A stretch of 64,000 nt of DNA from Pseudomonas nunensis (GCF_024296925.1 NZ_CP101125.1:4404501-4468500); one strand, 5' to 3'. Positions 36,383 to 46,194 are shown, counted from the stretch's first letter. Notes: generated by a model from the sequence alone, not told the origin. A program made the numbers and translations.

Positions 36383-37690
36383 CTATAAAGGCGTGGTGGT
36401 AGCGCCCGCCGCAGCGTAGTTTTGGTAACTCGTCATCTGCTTGGCTATCTGCGAAATCTTGCTGGCGTAGTTCGGGTCGGTTGCATAACCGGCCTTTTGC
36501 AACTCACGCACAAACTGTTCTGGGTTATCGGCCGACTTCACGACATCTTGATAGCGATTATTGGATTGCAGCAACGTCACAAGGTCATGGAAGCTGTCCT
36601 TGTAAGAGGCGTAGGAACGGAACTCGGCCGTCTCCTTGACCATCGCGCCATCCCTGAATTCGCTGGTGATCGCCCGCGCCGAATCACCCTTCCAACTGCT
36701 GCCGGTCTTGATCCCGAACAGGTTGTGACTGCTGCTGCCATCCTGGGCGCGCATGACCGATTTGCCCCAACCGGTTTCGAGCGCGGCCTGGGCCACCAGG
36801 TAACGCGGATCGACGCCAATCCGGTCGGCAGCTTCCTTGGCCATCGGCAGCATGGTGTTGACGAATTCGTCGGCGGAACTGAACGCTTTCTTGGCCGGTG
36901 CGAGAGGAATCTGCGCCATCGCGCGACCGTAAATCTGCATCTGCCCGCTCGACGCCGATGACGTTGGCGACGGCAGCCAGTCGCCGTTGTACAACGGACC
37001 AGTACCGGTCGCCGTAGCGGTGGCGCGCTCAGGCAACAGGTTTTTCAGGGAGGTGGCGGCGGTTGTGGTGCTGGTCGCGGTGGACGGCACCAGGCCGGCG
37101 AGCAAACGGTCGGCCAGTCTCGGCGGCAAGGCCAGGCGCCGCTGGTTGAGCAGCGCCACGTCATTGCTGTGAGCGGCCGTCGCTGTCGGCGCCTTGACCC
37201 CACGCGAAGCCCACAATGGACGCTCGCCGTTAAGGCGCGACAACGGGCCGTTCGTGGCGACCGTACCGGCGGCTACCGGCGTGGTGACTGCCTCGACCTT
37301 GGCTTTCGCTGCTTCCTGCTTGGCTGCGGAGTTCGCCGCTGCCTCACCCGGAGCCAGCGGTTTGTTCTTCGACATCTGACGCATCAACACGTCCGCCAGG
37401 CCAATACCGCCGCCTTCGCGAGACATGGACACGGCCATCTGCTGGTCAGACATTTCCTGGTATTGCTTGGCAGCCGGCGTGTTGAGCGGATTGTCCTTGC
37501 CCAGTTCGTCGGTGGCCGAGCGCATGGACTTGAGCATTTCACCGAGGAACAGCGATTCGAATTCCTGCGCTACTTTGCGCATGTTGCCGTCGCTGTTTTT
37601 GTCGCCGATCTTGAGCTGGTTCAGACGATTGAGGTCGGAGTAAGAACCCGAGTCGCTGGTGCTGAGCGTGCCGCTCTTGCGCATGTCCAT
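36383..37690 (-). CDS. flgJ: FlgJ, rod-cap scaffold with peptidoglycan hydrolase domain
   Basis: A 435-residue two-domain protein. The N-terminal rod-binding domain (about 25-110) contains AQEFESLFLGEMLKSMRSA. A long low-complexity Ala/Thr-rich linker follows. The C-terminal glucosaminidase-type domain (about 270-430) has the catalytic-Glu region AQAALETGWGKS and HNLFGIKTGSSW. It caps the growing rod and opens the peptidoglycan layer in the periplasm. The ATG at 37690 has a GAGGA site eight bases upstream. It starts 11 bases after flgI. Confidence 0.96.
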   Translation of the reverse strand: MDMRKSGTLSTSDSGSYSDLNRLNQLKIGDKNSDGNMRKVAQEFESLFLGEMLKSMRSATDELGKDNPLNTPAAKQYQEMSDQQMAVSMSREGGGIGLADVLMRQMSKNKPLAPGEAAANSAAKQEAAKAKVEAVTTPVAAGTVATNGPLSRLNGERPLWASRGVKAPTATAAHSNDVALLNQRRLALPPRLADRLLAGLVPSTATSTTTAATSLKNLLPERATATATGTGPLYNGDWLPSPTSSASSGQMQIYGRAMAQIPLAPAKKAFSSADEFVNTMLPMAKEAADRIGVDPRYLVAQAALETGWGKSVMRAQDGSSSHNLFGIKTGSSWKGDSARAITSEFRDGAMVKETAEFRSYASYKDSFHDLVTLLQSNNRYQDVVKSADNPEQFVRELQKAGYATDPNYASKISQIAKQMTSYQNYAAAGATTTPL

Positions 37691-37701
37691 GGGTGCGGTC
37701 C

Positions 37702-38817
37702 TCAGATCACGATCAGGTCGGCTTGCAGCGCGCCGGCCTGTTTCAGTGCTTCAAGGATGGCCATCAAGTCACCTGGCGCCGCGCCGACCTGGTTCACCGC
37801 ACGAACGATTTCGTCGAGGGTGGTGCCCGGACCGAACTTGAACATTGGCTTGGCTTCTTGCTGGGCGTTGACCCGCGAGCGCGGCACGACCGCCGTCTGC
37901 CCATTGGACAGAGGACCGGGCTGGCTGACGATCGGGTCTTCGGTGATGGTCACGGTCAGGCTGCCGTGGGTCACGGCGGCCGGGGACACTTTCACGTTCT
38001 GGCCGATCACGATGGTGCCGGTCCGCGAGTTGATGATGACTTTCGCCACCGCCTGACCCGGATCGACTTCAAGGTTTTCGAGGATCGACAGGTAGTCGAC
38101 GCGCTGGCTCGGATCGAGTGGCGCGGTGACGCGGATCGAACCGCCGTCGATAGCTTGGGCAACACCAGGACCGAGCAGGTCGTTGATCTTGTCGACCACG
38201 CGCTTGGCGGTGGTGAAGTCGGAACGGTTGAGGTTCAGGGTCAGGCTGTTGCCCTGGTTGAAACCGCTCGGCACCGAACGCTCGACCGACGCACCGCCAG
38301 GGATACGACCGGCCGACGGAACGTTGACAGTGATCTTCGAACCGTCACGACCTTCGGCATCGAAACCGCCGACCACCAGGTTGCCCTGGGCGATGGCGTA
38401 GACGTTGCCGTCGATACCTTTAAGTGGCGTCAGCAGCAAGGTGCCGCCGCGCAGGCTCTTGGAGTTACCGATGGAGGACACGGTGATATCGACCTGCTGA
38501 CCCGGCTTGGCAAACGCCGGCAAGTCCGCACTGATCGACACCGCCGCGACGTTCTTCAACTGCACGTTGCCCGAACCCGGCGGTACCTTGATCCCGAACT
38601 GCGAGAGCATGTTGTTGAAGGTCTGCAGGGTGAACGGGGTCTGGGTCGTCTGGTCGCCGGTGCCGTTAAGCCCGACCACCAGGCCGTAACCGATCAATTG
38701 GTTGGACCGCACGCCGGAAATGCTGGCGATGTCCTTCAACCGCTCGGCTTGAGCGGTGAAGGCTGCGGACATCAACAAGGCAGCGACCATGAGACTTCTG
38801 AAGTTCAACGTAGCCAC
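37702..38817 (-). CDS. flgI: FlgI, flagellar P-ring protein
   Basis: A 371-residue periplasmic protein with an N-terminal signal peptide (about 1-24, ending AQA before [11 protein letters not shown]). The family signatures [19 protein letters not shown] and the C-terminal [27 protein letters not shown] are present. It forms the P ring around the rod in the peptidoglycan layer. The start is a GTG directly after the flgH stop codon, so the two are translationally coupled. Confidence 0.96.
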   Translation of the reverse strand: MATLNFRSLMVAALLMSAAFTAQAERLKDIASISGVRSNQLIGYGLVVGLNGTGDQTTQTPFTLQTFNNMLSQFGIKVPPGSGNVQLKNVAAVSISADLPAFAKPGQQVDITVSSIGNSKSLRGGTLLLTPLKGIDGNVYAIAQGNLVVGGFDAEGRDGSKITVNVPSAGRIPGGASVERSVPSGFNQGNSLTLNLNRSDFTTAKRVVDKINDLLGPGVAQAIDGGSIRVTAPLDPSQRVDYLSILENLEVDPGQAVAKVIINSRTGTIVIGQNVKVSPAAVTHGSLTVTITEDPIVSQPGPLSNGQTAVVPRSRVNAQQEAKPMFKFGPGTTLDEIVRAVNQVGAAPGDLMAILEALKQAGALQADLIVI

Positions 38818-39513
38818 CTAGAAAGGGAACAGCGGGCTGAGGAAGAAACGGTCGAACCAGCCTGGCTGACTCGCATCGGCAAACGCACCGGTGCCCGAAT
38901 AGGTGATACGTGCATCGGCGACGCGGGTCGACGACACGGTGTTATCGGTGGCGATGTCATCGGCGCGCACCAGGCCGGCAATCCGCACCAGCTCATCGCC
39001 CGAGTTGAGGGTCATCCACTTCTCGCCGCGCACGGCAATAATGCCGTTGGGCAAGACGTCGGCGACGGTCACGGTGATCGAGCCGGTCAGGCTGTTGCTC
39101 TGGCCGGACTTGCTGGCGCCGTTGGTGGCACGGTCGCCGCTGTAGCCGACGTCCAGGCTCAGGTCGCCGCTGCCCACCGGATTATTGGTGCTCAAGCCAC
39201 CGCCAAACAGCGAAGACAGGCCGATGCCGGTCTTGCTGGTCTTGTCGATCTGCGAGTTGGCGCCTTTGCTGGCCTGGGTCCTTTCGTTCAGGGTGATGGT
39301 GATGATGTCACCAACCCGGAAAGCCTTGCGGTCGCTGTACAGGTTCTGTTCAAAACCGGCCTGATAGATCGAGCCATTGTTGGCGGCAGCCGGCAACGGC
39401 GTGCGCGGCAACACCGGGGCGTAATACGGGTCATTGGGCTTGGGCGTCGGCGCGACGCAGCCCGCGAGTGCGACTACCCCACTCAGTGCCAGAACAGATA
39501 CAAAGCGATTCAT
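38818..39513 (-). CDS. flgH: FlgH, flagellar L-ring lipoprotein
   Basis: A 231-residue lipoprotein. The signal peptide ends in the lipobox LAGC, with the acylated Cys at 19, and the mature part has the FlgH pattern ([15 protein letters not shown], and IRVSGLV-like region [13 protein letters not shown]). It forms the outer-membrane L ring. flgI follows with no gap. Confidence 0.96.
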   Translation of the reverse strand: MNRFVSVLALSGVVALAGCVAPTPKPNDPYYAPVLPRTPLPAAANNGSIYQAGFEQNLYSDRKAFRVGDIITITLNERTQASKGANSQIDKTSKTGIGLSSLFGGGLSTNNPVGSGDLSLDVGYSGDRATNGASKSGQSNSLTGSITVTVADVLPNGIIAVRGEKWMTLNSGDELVRIAGLVRADDIATDNTVSSTRVADARITYSGTGAFADASQPGWFDRFFLSPLFPF

Positions 39514-39564
39514 GACCCTACCTCACGGTGTTGCTGGCGACCGATGGCCGCCCCATAGACTTGA

Positions 39565-40350
39565 TTACAGATTCTGCGTTACGAACGAGAGCATCTGGTC
39601 GGCGGTGGAGATCACCTTGGAGTTCATCTCGTAGGCGCGCTGAGTGGTGATCATGTTGACCATCTCTTCAACGGTGCTGACGTTGGAACCTTCCAGGGTG
39701 TTCTGCAGCGTGGTACCGAAACCGTTCAGGCCCGGCGTGCCGACTTGCGGCGCGCCACTGGCAGCGGTTTCCAGGAACAGGTTGTTACCCACGGCTTGCA
39801 GGCCGGCCGGGTTGATGAAGTCGGCGGTTTGCAAGTTGCCGATCACCTGGGAAGCCGGGTTGCCAGGAACAGTGATGGACACCGTGCCGTCAGTACCGAC
39901 CGTGAAGGTCTGGGCGTTGTTCGGGATGACAATCGCTGGTTCCAGGGCGAAACCGCTGGCGTTCACAATCTGGCCGTTGGAGTCGAGGTGGAACGTGCCG
40001 TCACGGGTGTAGGACGTGGTGCCGTCCGGTTGCAGAATCTGGAAGAAACCGCGACCGTCGACCGCCAAATCCAGCGGCTGCTCGGTGGTTTGCAGGCTGC
40101 CGGCCGAGAAGTTTTTCTGGGTGCCGACGATGCGCACACCGGTACCCAATTGCAGACCGGACGGCAGTTCGCTGTCCTGGGTCGACTGGGCGCCTGGCTG
40201 GCGTTTGATCTGGTACAGCAAGTCCTGGAACTCGGCGCGATCACGTTTGAAACCCGTGGTCGATACGTTCGCCAGGTTGTTGGAAATGGTGGTCAGGTTA
40301 GTGTCCTGGGCGGACAGACCTGTTTTGGCAACCCATAGAGCCGGAAGCAT
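39565..40350 (-). CDS. flgG: FlgG, distal rod protein
   Basis: A 261-residue axial protein of normal length. It has the N-terminal LWVAKTGLSAQDTNLTTISNNLANVSTTGFKR and the C-terminal VNMITTQRAYEMNSKVISTADQML motifs. It forms the distal rod in the periplasm. The ATG follows an AGGAGAA site. It is the second gene of the flgF operon. Confidence 0.97.
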   Translation of the reverse strand: MLPALWVAKTGLSAQDTNLTTISNNLANVSTTGFKRDRAEFQDLLYQIKRQPGAQSTQDSELPSGLQLGTGVRIVGTQKNFSAGSLQTTEQPLDLAVDGRGFFQILQPDGTTSYTRDGTFHLDSNGQIVNASGFALEPAIVIPNNAQTFTVGTDGTVSITVPGNPASQVIGNLQTADFINPAGLQAVGNNLFLETAASGAPQVGTPGLNGFGTTLQNTLEGSNVSTVEEMVNMITTQRAYEMNSKVISTADQMLSFVTQNL

Positions 40351-40396
40351 TTCGATTCTCCTCGTGCGCCTGTTTTACGGCGCGACGTTCTGGTAA

Positions 40397-41137
40397 TTAG
40401 CTGATCTGCAAGACCCGAGCCATGGCCTGGTCATCGTCTTTGGCGGTGTTCATCATCTTGATGTGCAGCTCGAACTGCTTCGACAAGGCCAGCACCGAGG
40501 TCATTTCTTCCACGGCGTTGACGTTGCTCGACTCCAGGAACCCGGACACCAGCTTGACGCCTGCATCGGCTTGCGCCGGTTTGCCGTCCTTGGTGTGGAT
40601 CGAACCATCCAGGCCTTTGGTCATGTTCTTCAGGTCTGGGTTGACCAGTTTGATGCGGTCGATTTCGGCCATCACGCGCGGGCCTTCGCCCATCGAACGA
40701 ATGCTGATGGTGCCGTCTTCGCCCACTTCGATTTTCTGCTCGGGCGGCACGGCAATCGGCCCGCCATTGCCCATCACCGGCATGCCGTTGCCGGCACGCA
40801 GCACGCCGAGGGCGTCAATGTTCAGGCTGCCGGTGCGCACGTAGCTTTCGCTGCCATCGGGGCTCTGCACCGCGATCCAGCCGTTGCCGGTCACGGCCAC
40901 GTCGAGGTCACGACCAGTCTCCACCATCGAACCTGGCGAGAAGTCAGTGGCCGGACGTTCGCTCATGGCAAAGGCACGCGCCGGAAAGCTGTCACCAAAC
41001 ACCGGCATCGAACGGGCCTGTTCCAGGTCCTTTTGAAAACCGTTGGTGGAGATGTTCGCCAGGTTGTTCGCGTGAGCCTTCTGCGCCAGTGCATTCTGGC
41101 TGGCGCCGGTCATTGCCACATAAAGGTACTTATCCAC
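40397..41137 (-). CDS. flgF: FlgF, proximal rod protein
   Basis: A 246-residue rod protein. It starts with a GTG at 41137 (VDKYLYVAMTGASQNALAQ) after an AGAGGA site; the frame is open for another 93 codons upstream, but that part has no family similarity and crosses the sigma-54 promoter. The C-terminal NAVEEMTSVLALSKQFELHIKMM is the typical axial helix. It is the first gene of the flgFGHIJKL series in the window. Confidence 0.95.
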   Translation of the reverse strand: MDKYLYVAMTGASQNALAQKAHANNLANISTNGFQKDLEQARSMPVFGDSFPARAFAMSERPATDFSPGSMVETGRDLDVAVTGNGWIAVQSPDGSESYVRTGSLNIDALGVLRAGNGMPVMGNGGPIAVPPEQKIEVGEDGTISIRSMGEGPRVMAEIDRIKLVNPDLKNMTKGLDGSIHTKDGKPAQADAGVKLVSGFLESSNVNAVEEMTSVLALSKQFELHIKMMNTAKDDDQAMARVLQIS

Positions 41138-41192
41138 ACTTAATCCTCTGCATGCCGGACGTTTGCCGCCCACTGCTGTACTGATGAGCCTT

Positions 41193-41210
41193 AAGCAATT
41201 TGCAGACCAA
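41193..41210 (-). promoter_or_regulatory. Sigma-54 (RpoN) promoter of the flgF operon
   Basis: The minus strand reads TTGGTCTGCAAATTGCTT: GG, exactly ten bases, GC, with a TTGC -12 element. It is 56-73 bases before the flgF GTG. A rod-hook operon promoter driven by FleQ or FleR is expected here. Confidence 0.75.
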
Positions 41211-41342
41211 CTTTTTTCTGACGGCCCGGGGCCCGGCAAACAAAGGACTTGAGGGGTTTGGAGGGGATGAAGGGATTGTGTCGAAGTCGAAAAACCGGCG
41301 GTGTTATGCCGTTTGGTGGCAAGGCTCAGCCTCACGAGCCCC

Positions 41343-41489
41343 GTAGCAGCTGTCGAGCACCGCGAGGCTGCGTTCGGCGACGAAGTCGTCGTAAACCCTA
41401 GGCACGCGGTCGACATGACACAACGCTCGGTCTGATTTCACGACGACTTTGTCGCCGAACGCTGCCTCGCGGTGCTCGACAGCTGCTAC
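41343..41489. repeat. Second repeat family: long inverted repeat (copy 1)
   Basis: Arms GTAGCAGCTGTCGAGCACCG... at 41343-41392 and their complement at 41440-41489 match at about 48 of 50 positions, with a 47-base unique loop. The arms are unrelated to the REPIN core. A second copy lies at 61690-61836. There is no coding capacity, so it looks like a MITE-like or REP-like non-autonomous element. Confidence 0.9.
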
Positions 41490-41495
41490 AAAGCG

Positions 41496-43058
41496 CTAAG
41501 CGCCGGGCTCTTTGCCGACGTCATACTCACGCAACTTATTGGCAATGGTCGTATGCGAAACCCCCAACCGCTTGCCCAACTGCCGACTGCTCGGATGCTC
41601 GGAATACAACCGCTCCAGCACCGCTTTCTCGAAGCGCCCGACAATCGCATCCAGCCCGCCTTCCAGCGAGAAGTCGCCAAGCGGCTGACGCACGCCGTAG
41701 TCCGGCAAGCGAATGTGTTCGGCCTTGACGGTCCCGCCTTCGCACAACGAAACCGCCTGGAACAACACGTTTTCCAACTGCCGCACATTGCCCGGCCAAT
41801 GGTAATGACTGAGCCGCTCCATGGCCGTCGGCGCCAGTTTCGGCAGCGGGCAACCGATCTGCCGACTGGCCTGGTCGAGGAAGTGCTCCACCAGCGGCGT
41901 CAAACCGTCGAGGCATTCGCGCAGTGGCGGGATGTGCAACGACAGCACGTTCAAGCGGTGATACAAATCCTGGCGAAACTCGCCGCGGGCGCACAACTCG
42001 GACAAGTCCACCTGGGTCGCACAGATCACCCGCACGTCCAGGTAAACCTCTTCATCACTGCCTACACGGCGGAAGCAACCGTCCTGCAAGAAGCGCAGTA
42101 ATTTCACCTGCAAGCGCGGACTCATTTCCCCAACGCCATCGAGAAACAACGTACCGCCCGCCGTCAGCTCCAGCAGCCCGAGCTTGCCTTCGGCCCGCGC
42201 CCCTTCGAAGGCGCCAGGGCCGTAACCGAACAACTCGGTCTCGGCCATGGATTCCGGCAGACCAGCGCAATTAAGCGCCATCAACGGTGACTGCCCTCGC
42301 GGACTCGCCAGGTGACAGGCCCGCGCCAGCAGTTCTTTGCCGGTGCCGGTTTCGCCTTCTATCAATAGAGGCGCATCCAGCGGCGCCATGCGCCGGGCCT
42401 CGCGCACCACTGCGGCCATGACTTTCGAACTCTGGAAGATGCTGTCGAAACCGCGCAGCTCTTGTTTGCGCACGTTGTAGATGCGCTCGCCGACCCGATC
42501 CGCCCGGTGCAACGTCAACACCGCGCCGGCCATGGCCTCGCTGTCGTCATGCTCCGATTGCAGCGGGGCGATGTCGGCGAGAAACACGTCACCCTTGACC
42601 TTCACCCGCAGTCCGTTGATCCGCGACTTGTTGGCGCGCACCAGTTCCGGCAAATCGAAATCTTCGGCGTAACGGGACAAGGGAATCCCCGGCACCTCGT
42701 CCACCCGCACTCCGAGCAACTGCGCCGCCGCGCGGTTGGCCGCGACGATCGAGCCGCCCATGTCGATCGACAACACCGGGAATTCCAGAGCGCCGAGCAA
42801 CGCGTTGAGCTCCATGTGCCGACGTTCACTGGGCATCAGCCCTACACGCTTGACGCCGAATACCCCGCCAATCGCCTCGAATTTCGGACGCAACGCCTGG
42901 AACTGGATGTTGATCAGGTTCGGGCAGTGCAGGTAGATCGCGTTGCCATGCTCACCGCCGACCTCGCCGCGCGCGACGTTGATCCCGTATTCCACCAGCA
43001 GGTTGAGAATGTCGCGCAGGATGCCGATACGGTTTTGGCAGTGGACTTTGATACGCAT
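41496..43058 (-). CDS. phhR: PhhR, TyrR-type regulator of aromatic amino acid metabolism
   Basis: A 520-residue regulator. It has an N-terminal ACT domain (1-75), a PAS domain (about 80-190), an AAA+ domain with Walker A GETGTGKE at 235-242, and a C-terminal helix-turn-helix (LGKRLGVSHTTIANKLREY). The sigma-54 contact loop reads GAFEGA at 282-287 instead of GAFTGA, so it probably works with sigma-70 RNA polymerase, as E. coli TyrR does. It is divergent from phhABC and in other pseudomonads it activates them with phenylalanine or tyrosine as effector. Confidence 0.95.
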   Translation of the reverse strand: MRIKVHCQNRIGILRDILNLLVEYGINVARGEVGGEHGNAIYLHCPNLINIQFQALRPKFEAIGGVFGVKRVGLMPSERRHMELNALLGALEFPVLSIDMGGSIVAANRAAAQLLGVRVDEVPGIPLSRYAEDFDLPELVRANKSRINGLRVKVKGDVFLADIAPLQSEHDDSEAMAGAVLTLHRADRVGERIYNVRKQELRGFDSIFQSSKVMAAVVREARRMAPLDAPLLIEGETGTGKELLARACHLASPRGQSPLMALNCAGLPESMAETELFGYGPGAFEGARAEGKLGLLELTAGGTLFLDGVGEMSPRLQVKLLRFLQDGCFRRVGSDEEVYLDVRVICATQVDLSELCARGEFRQDLYHRLNVLSLHIPPLRECLDGLTPLVEHFLDQASRQIGCPLPKLAPTAMERLSHYHWPGNVRQLENVLFQAVSLCEGGTVKAEHIRLPDYGVRQPLGDFSLEGGLDAIVGRFEKAVLERLYSEHPSSRQLGKRLGVSHTTIANKLREYDVGKEPGA

Positions 43059-43108
43059 ATAAAAGGCCTGAAAAAGCGGTGAGTGAATTGGATGCCAAAC
43101 ACTTCACC

Positions 43109-43198
43109 CTGTGGGAGCGGGCTTGCTCGCGAAGGCGCCGGCACATCCAACATTAATGTGCCAGACAGACCGCTTTCGCGAGCAAGCCCGCTCCCACA
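43109..43198. repeat. REPIN in the phhR-phhA gap
   Basis: Two inverted GAGCGGGCTTGCTCGCGA cores, 51 bases upstream of the phhR start. It is therefore likely to lie within or near the phhR promoter region. Confidence 0.9.
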
Positions 43199-43324
43199 AG
43201 GGGGATTGCGGTGTCCTCGGGGGTATTTTTCTGCGAGGACACTCAGATAGTCGTCAAGATTATGTGACACCCAGAGCGCTTTTCAAACCCGGAAAACTCA
43301 ATACCTGCGCCACAACCGCCAATC

Positions 43325-43342
43325 CGTAACGAAAACTTTACG
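43325..43342 (+). promoter_or_regulatory. PhhR/TyrR-type operator upstream of phhA
   Basis: CGTAAC-N6-TTTACG resembles the TyrR box TGTAAA-N6-TTTACA at nine of twelve fixed positions. It lies 123 bases before the phhA start. The first 15 bases of this motif (from 43324) recur exactly at 52587. Confidence 0.7.
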
Positions 43343-43464
43343 AAAAATACGGATTTCTCCTACACGCGACCCGAACCACTTGCTGCATCACCGCACGCCT
43401 TGGGGTATCTCTAAGTCCATAGCTGTACATAACAAGAACGACTTCCCCCTAGCAGGAGAGCAGC

Positions 43465-44256
43465 ATGAAGCAGACGCAATACGTGGCTCGCGAGCCCGAT
43501 GCGCAAGGTTTTATCGACTACCCCGCCGAAGAACATGCGGTGTGGAACACGCTGATCACTCGCCAACTGAAAGTGATTGAAGGGCGTGCGTGCCAGGAGT
43601 ACCTGGACGGTATCGAAAAACTCGGTCTGCCCCACGACCGCATTCCGCAACTGGGTGAGATCAACAAAGTCCTCGGTGAAACCACCGGTTGGCAAGTGGC
43701 CCGGGTTCCGGCGCTGATCCCCTTCCAGACCTTTTTCGAATTGCTCGCCAACAAGCAGTTTCCGGTGGCGACGTTTATCCGCACCCGCGAAGAGCTGGAT
43801 TACCTGCAAGAGCCGGACATTTTCCACGAGATCTTTGGTCACTGCCCGCTGCTGACCAACCCGTGGTTTGCTGAATTTACCCACACCTACGGCAAACTCG
43901 GCCTACAGGCCACCAAGGAAGAACGCGTGTACCTGGCGCGCCTGTACTGGATGACCATCGAGTTCGGCATGGTCGATACCCCAGAGGGCCTGCGCATCTA
44001 CGGCGGCGGCATTCTGTCCTCGCCTAAAGAAACTGTTTACTGCATGTCGGACGAACCGGAGCATCAAGCCTTCGATCCGCTGGAATGCATGCGCACGCCG
44101 TATCGCATCGACATCCTGCAGCCGCTGTACTTTGTGCTGCCCAACCTCAAGCGCCTGTTCGACGTGGCCCACGAAGACATCATGGCCATGGTCAAGCAAG
44201 GCATGCAGTTGGGCTTGCACGCACCGAAATTCCCACCGAAACCCAAGGCCGCGTGA
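43465..44256 (+). CDS. phhA: PhhA, phenylalanine 4-monooxygenase
   Basis: A 263-residue bacterial phenylalanine hydroxylase of normal length. The iron site is formed by the two His of DIFHEIFGHCP and the Glu of MTIEFGMV. It converts phenylalanine to tyrosine with tetrahydropterin and oxygen in the cytoplasm. The ATG follows AGCAGGAGAGCAGC. It is the first gene of phhABC under the PhhR box. Confidence 0.98.
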   Translation: MKQTQYVAREPDAQGFIDYPAEEHAVWNTLITRQLKVIEGRACQEYLDGIEKLGLPHDRIPQLGEINKVLGETTGWQVARVPALIPFQTFFELLANKQFPVATFIRTREELDYLQEPDIFHEIFGHCPLLTNPWFAEFTHTYGKLGLQATKEERVYLARLYWMTIEFGMVDTPEGLRIYGGGILSSPKETVYCMSDEPEHQAFDPLECMRTPYRIDILQPLYFVLPNLKRLFDVAHEDIMAMVKQGMQLGLHAPKFPPKPKAA

Positions 44257-44371
44257 ACCGCGACTTTTACTGACAAGTGAGCCTGTCAGTCGGCGCGGCT
44301 TTGGTTTAGCGTGTCGGCATTGACGGCCGATAAAGCCCATATAAAAAAACATTCGATACAGGAAACAGACC

Positions 44372-44728
44372 ATGTCCGCTTTGAACCAAGCCCACTGCGA
44401 AGCCTGCCAAGCCGGCGCCCCTCAGGTCAGCGACGAAGAACTGCCGGTACTGATCAAGCAGATCCCGGACTGGAACATCGAAGTTCGCGACAGCGTGATG
44501 CAGCTGGAAAAGGTTTTCCTGTTCAAGAATTTCAAGCACGCCCTGGCGTTCACCAACGCGGTCGGTGAAATCTCCGAGGCCGAAGGTCACCACCCGGGCC
44601 TGCTGACCGAGTGGGGCAAAGTCACCGTGACCTGGTGGAGCCACTCCATCAAGGGCCTGCACCGCAACGACTTCATCATGGCCGCGCGCACTGATGACGT
44701 GGCCAAGGACGCCGAGGGCCGCAAATAA
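44372..44728 (+). CDS. phhB: PhhB, pterin-4a-carbinolamine dehydratase
   Basis: A 118-residue DCoH-family protein. [19 protein letters not shown] carries the conserved His pair and active-site strand. It regenerates dihydropterin from the carbinolamine released by PhhA. Its stop overlaps the phhC start by one base (TAATG), and 115 bases separate it from phhA. Confidence 0.97.
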   Translation: MSALNQAHCEACQAGAPQVSDEELPVLIKQIPDWNIEVRDSVMQLEKVFLFKNFKHALAFTNAVGEISEAEGHHPGLLTEWGKVTVTWWSHSIKGLHRNDFIMAARTDDVAKDAEGRK

Positions 44729-45921
44729 TGCATTTCGACGCCATCGGCCGAGTACCCGGCGACCCGATTCTCGGCCTGATGGAGGCCTATGCGCAGGACC
44801 CCAACCCGCGCAAATTCGACCTTGGCGTGGGCGTCTATAAAGATTCCCAGGGCCTGACGCCGATTCCGCAATCGGTGAAACTCGCCGAGGCGCGCCTGGT
44901 GGATCGCCAGACCACCAAGACCTACATCGGTGGTCACGGCGAGCCGGCGTTTGGCAAAGTCATGAACGAGCTGGTGCTCGGTGCCGATTCGGCGCTGATC
45001 GCCGAGCAACGTGCCGGCGTCACCCAGACGCCGGGCGGCACTGGCGCGCTGCGTTTGAGCGCGGATTTCATCGCGCAAATGCTGCCGGGCCGTGGCGTCT
45101 GGTTGAGCAACCCGACCTGGCCGATCCACGAAACGATTTTCGCCACGGCCGGGGTCAAGGTCAGTCACTACCCGTACGTGGGTAGCGACAATCGTCTCGA
45201 CGTTGACGCGATGCTTGCTGTGCTCAATGAAGCACCCAAGGGCGACGTGGTGCTGCTGCACGCCTGCTGCCACAACCCGACCGGTTTCGATCTGTCCCAT
45301 GACGATTGGCGCCGGGTGCTCGACGTGGTGCGCCGCCGCGACCTGCTGCCGCTGATCGACTTCGCTTACCAAGGCTTTGGTGATGGTTTGGAACAGGACG
45401 CCTGGTCTACCCGGTTGTTCGTCGACGCATTGCCGGAAGTGCTGATCACCAGCTCCTGCTCGAAGAACTTTGGCCTGTACCGCGACCGCACCGGTGCGCT
45501 GATCGTCTGCGCGAAGACCGCTGAGAAACTGGTGGATATTCGCAGCCAACTGGCCAACATCGCCCGCAACCTGTGGTCGACGCCGCCGGATCACGGTGCT
45601 GCCGTGGTCGCGACCATCCTCGGCGACCCGGAGCTGAAAAGCCTCTGGGCCGACGAAGTGGAAGCCATGCGTTTGCGTATCGCGCAACTGCGCAGCGGCT
45701 TGCTCGACGCCCTTGAGCCGCACGGCTTGCGCGAGCGCTTCGCGCACATCGGCGTGCAACGCGGGATGTTCTCCTACACCGGGCTGACGGCGGACCAGGT
45801 TAAACAGCTGCGCGATCATCACAGCGTGTACATGGTCAACTCCGGCCGGGCCAACGTGGCGGGCATCGATGCAACACGCCTGGCGCTGCTGGCCGAGGCG
45901 ATTGCTGAAGTCTGCAAGTAA
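44728..45921 (+). CDS. phhC: PhhC, aromatic amino acid aminotransferase
   Basis: A 397-residue class I aminotransferase of the TyrB/AspC type. The PLP lysine lies in SSCSKNFGLYRDR, and HACCHNPTGFD is the cofactor-binding Asn region. It transaminates tyrosine to 4-hydroxyphenylpyruvate, feeding homogentisate degradation. It is translationally coupled to phhB. Confidence 0.96.
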   Translation: MHFDAIGRVPGDPILGLMEAYAQDPNPRKFDLGVGVYKDSQGLTPIPQSVKLAEARLVDRQTTKTYIGGHGEPAFGKVMNELVLGADSALIAEQRAGVTQTPGGTGALRLSADFIAQMLPGRGVWLSNPTWPIHETIFATAGVKVSHYPYVGSDNRLDVDAMLAVLNEAPKGDVVLLHACCHNPTGFDLSHDDWRRVLDVVRRRDLLPLIDFAYQGFGDGLEQDAWSTRLFVDALPEVLITSSCSKNFGLYRDRTGALIVCAKTAEKLVDIRSQLANIARNLWSTPPDHGAAVVATILGDPELKSLWADEVEAMRLRIAQLRSGLLDALEPHGLRERFAHIGVQRGMFSYTGLTADQVKQLRDHHSVYMVNSGRANVAGIDATRLALLAEAIAEVCK

Positions 45922-45942
45922 TCCAGGCCATTACACATCCCC

Positions 45943-46033
45943 CTGTGGGAGCGGGCTTGCTCGCGAATGCGGAGTGTCAGTCGACATAAACATTGACTGC
46001 CACACCGCATTCGCGAGCAAGCCCGCTCCCACA
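45943..46033. repeat. REPIN after phhC
   Basis: Inverted pair of GAGCGGGCTTGCTCGCGA cores starting 22 bases after the phhC stop. It may stabilise the 3' end of phhABC mRNA. Confidence 0.9.
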
Positions 46034-46194
46034 TTTGATTTGCGTAATTGCTATTGACCTGTCTAGACAATCCCATCCGTCGAAACAAATGGATATAAAA
46101 GTCTATTTGTCATTTGTCCTGCTGTATCCTGCCCAAGCTTTGTAAAAGCGCGGATCTACCAGATCTATCAACAGACTTTGCGAGGAGCGCGAAC

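Larger units (their letters stand above)
41138..41495. other. Intergenic region between phhR and flgF (358 bases)
   Basis: There is no gene here. The region holds the flgF sigma-54 promoter (near 41200) and a 147-base element of two inverted 50-base arms (41343-41489) directly after the phhR stop. In-frame openings of about 90 codons that cross it are extensions of flgF without family similarity. Confidence 0.7.
43059..43464. other. phhR-phhA divergent intergenic region (406 bases)
   Basis: It contains a REPIN (43109-43198) on the phhR side and a PhhR/TyrR-type box (43325-43342) on the phhA side. The two genes' start sites lie at its ends. No other gene is supported here, and I could not place a convincing sigma-70 core promoter. 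Confidence 0.7.

Noticed and set aside
40397..41416. Longer version of FlgF (339 codons)
   Set aside because: The extra N-terminal part has no axial-protein similarity and crosses the sigma-54 promoter; the GTG at 41137 gives the family start.
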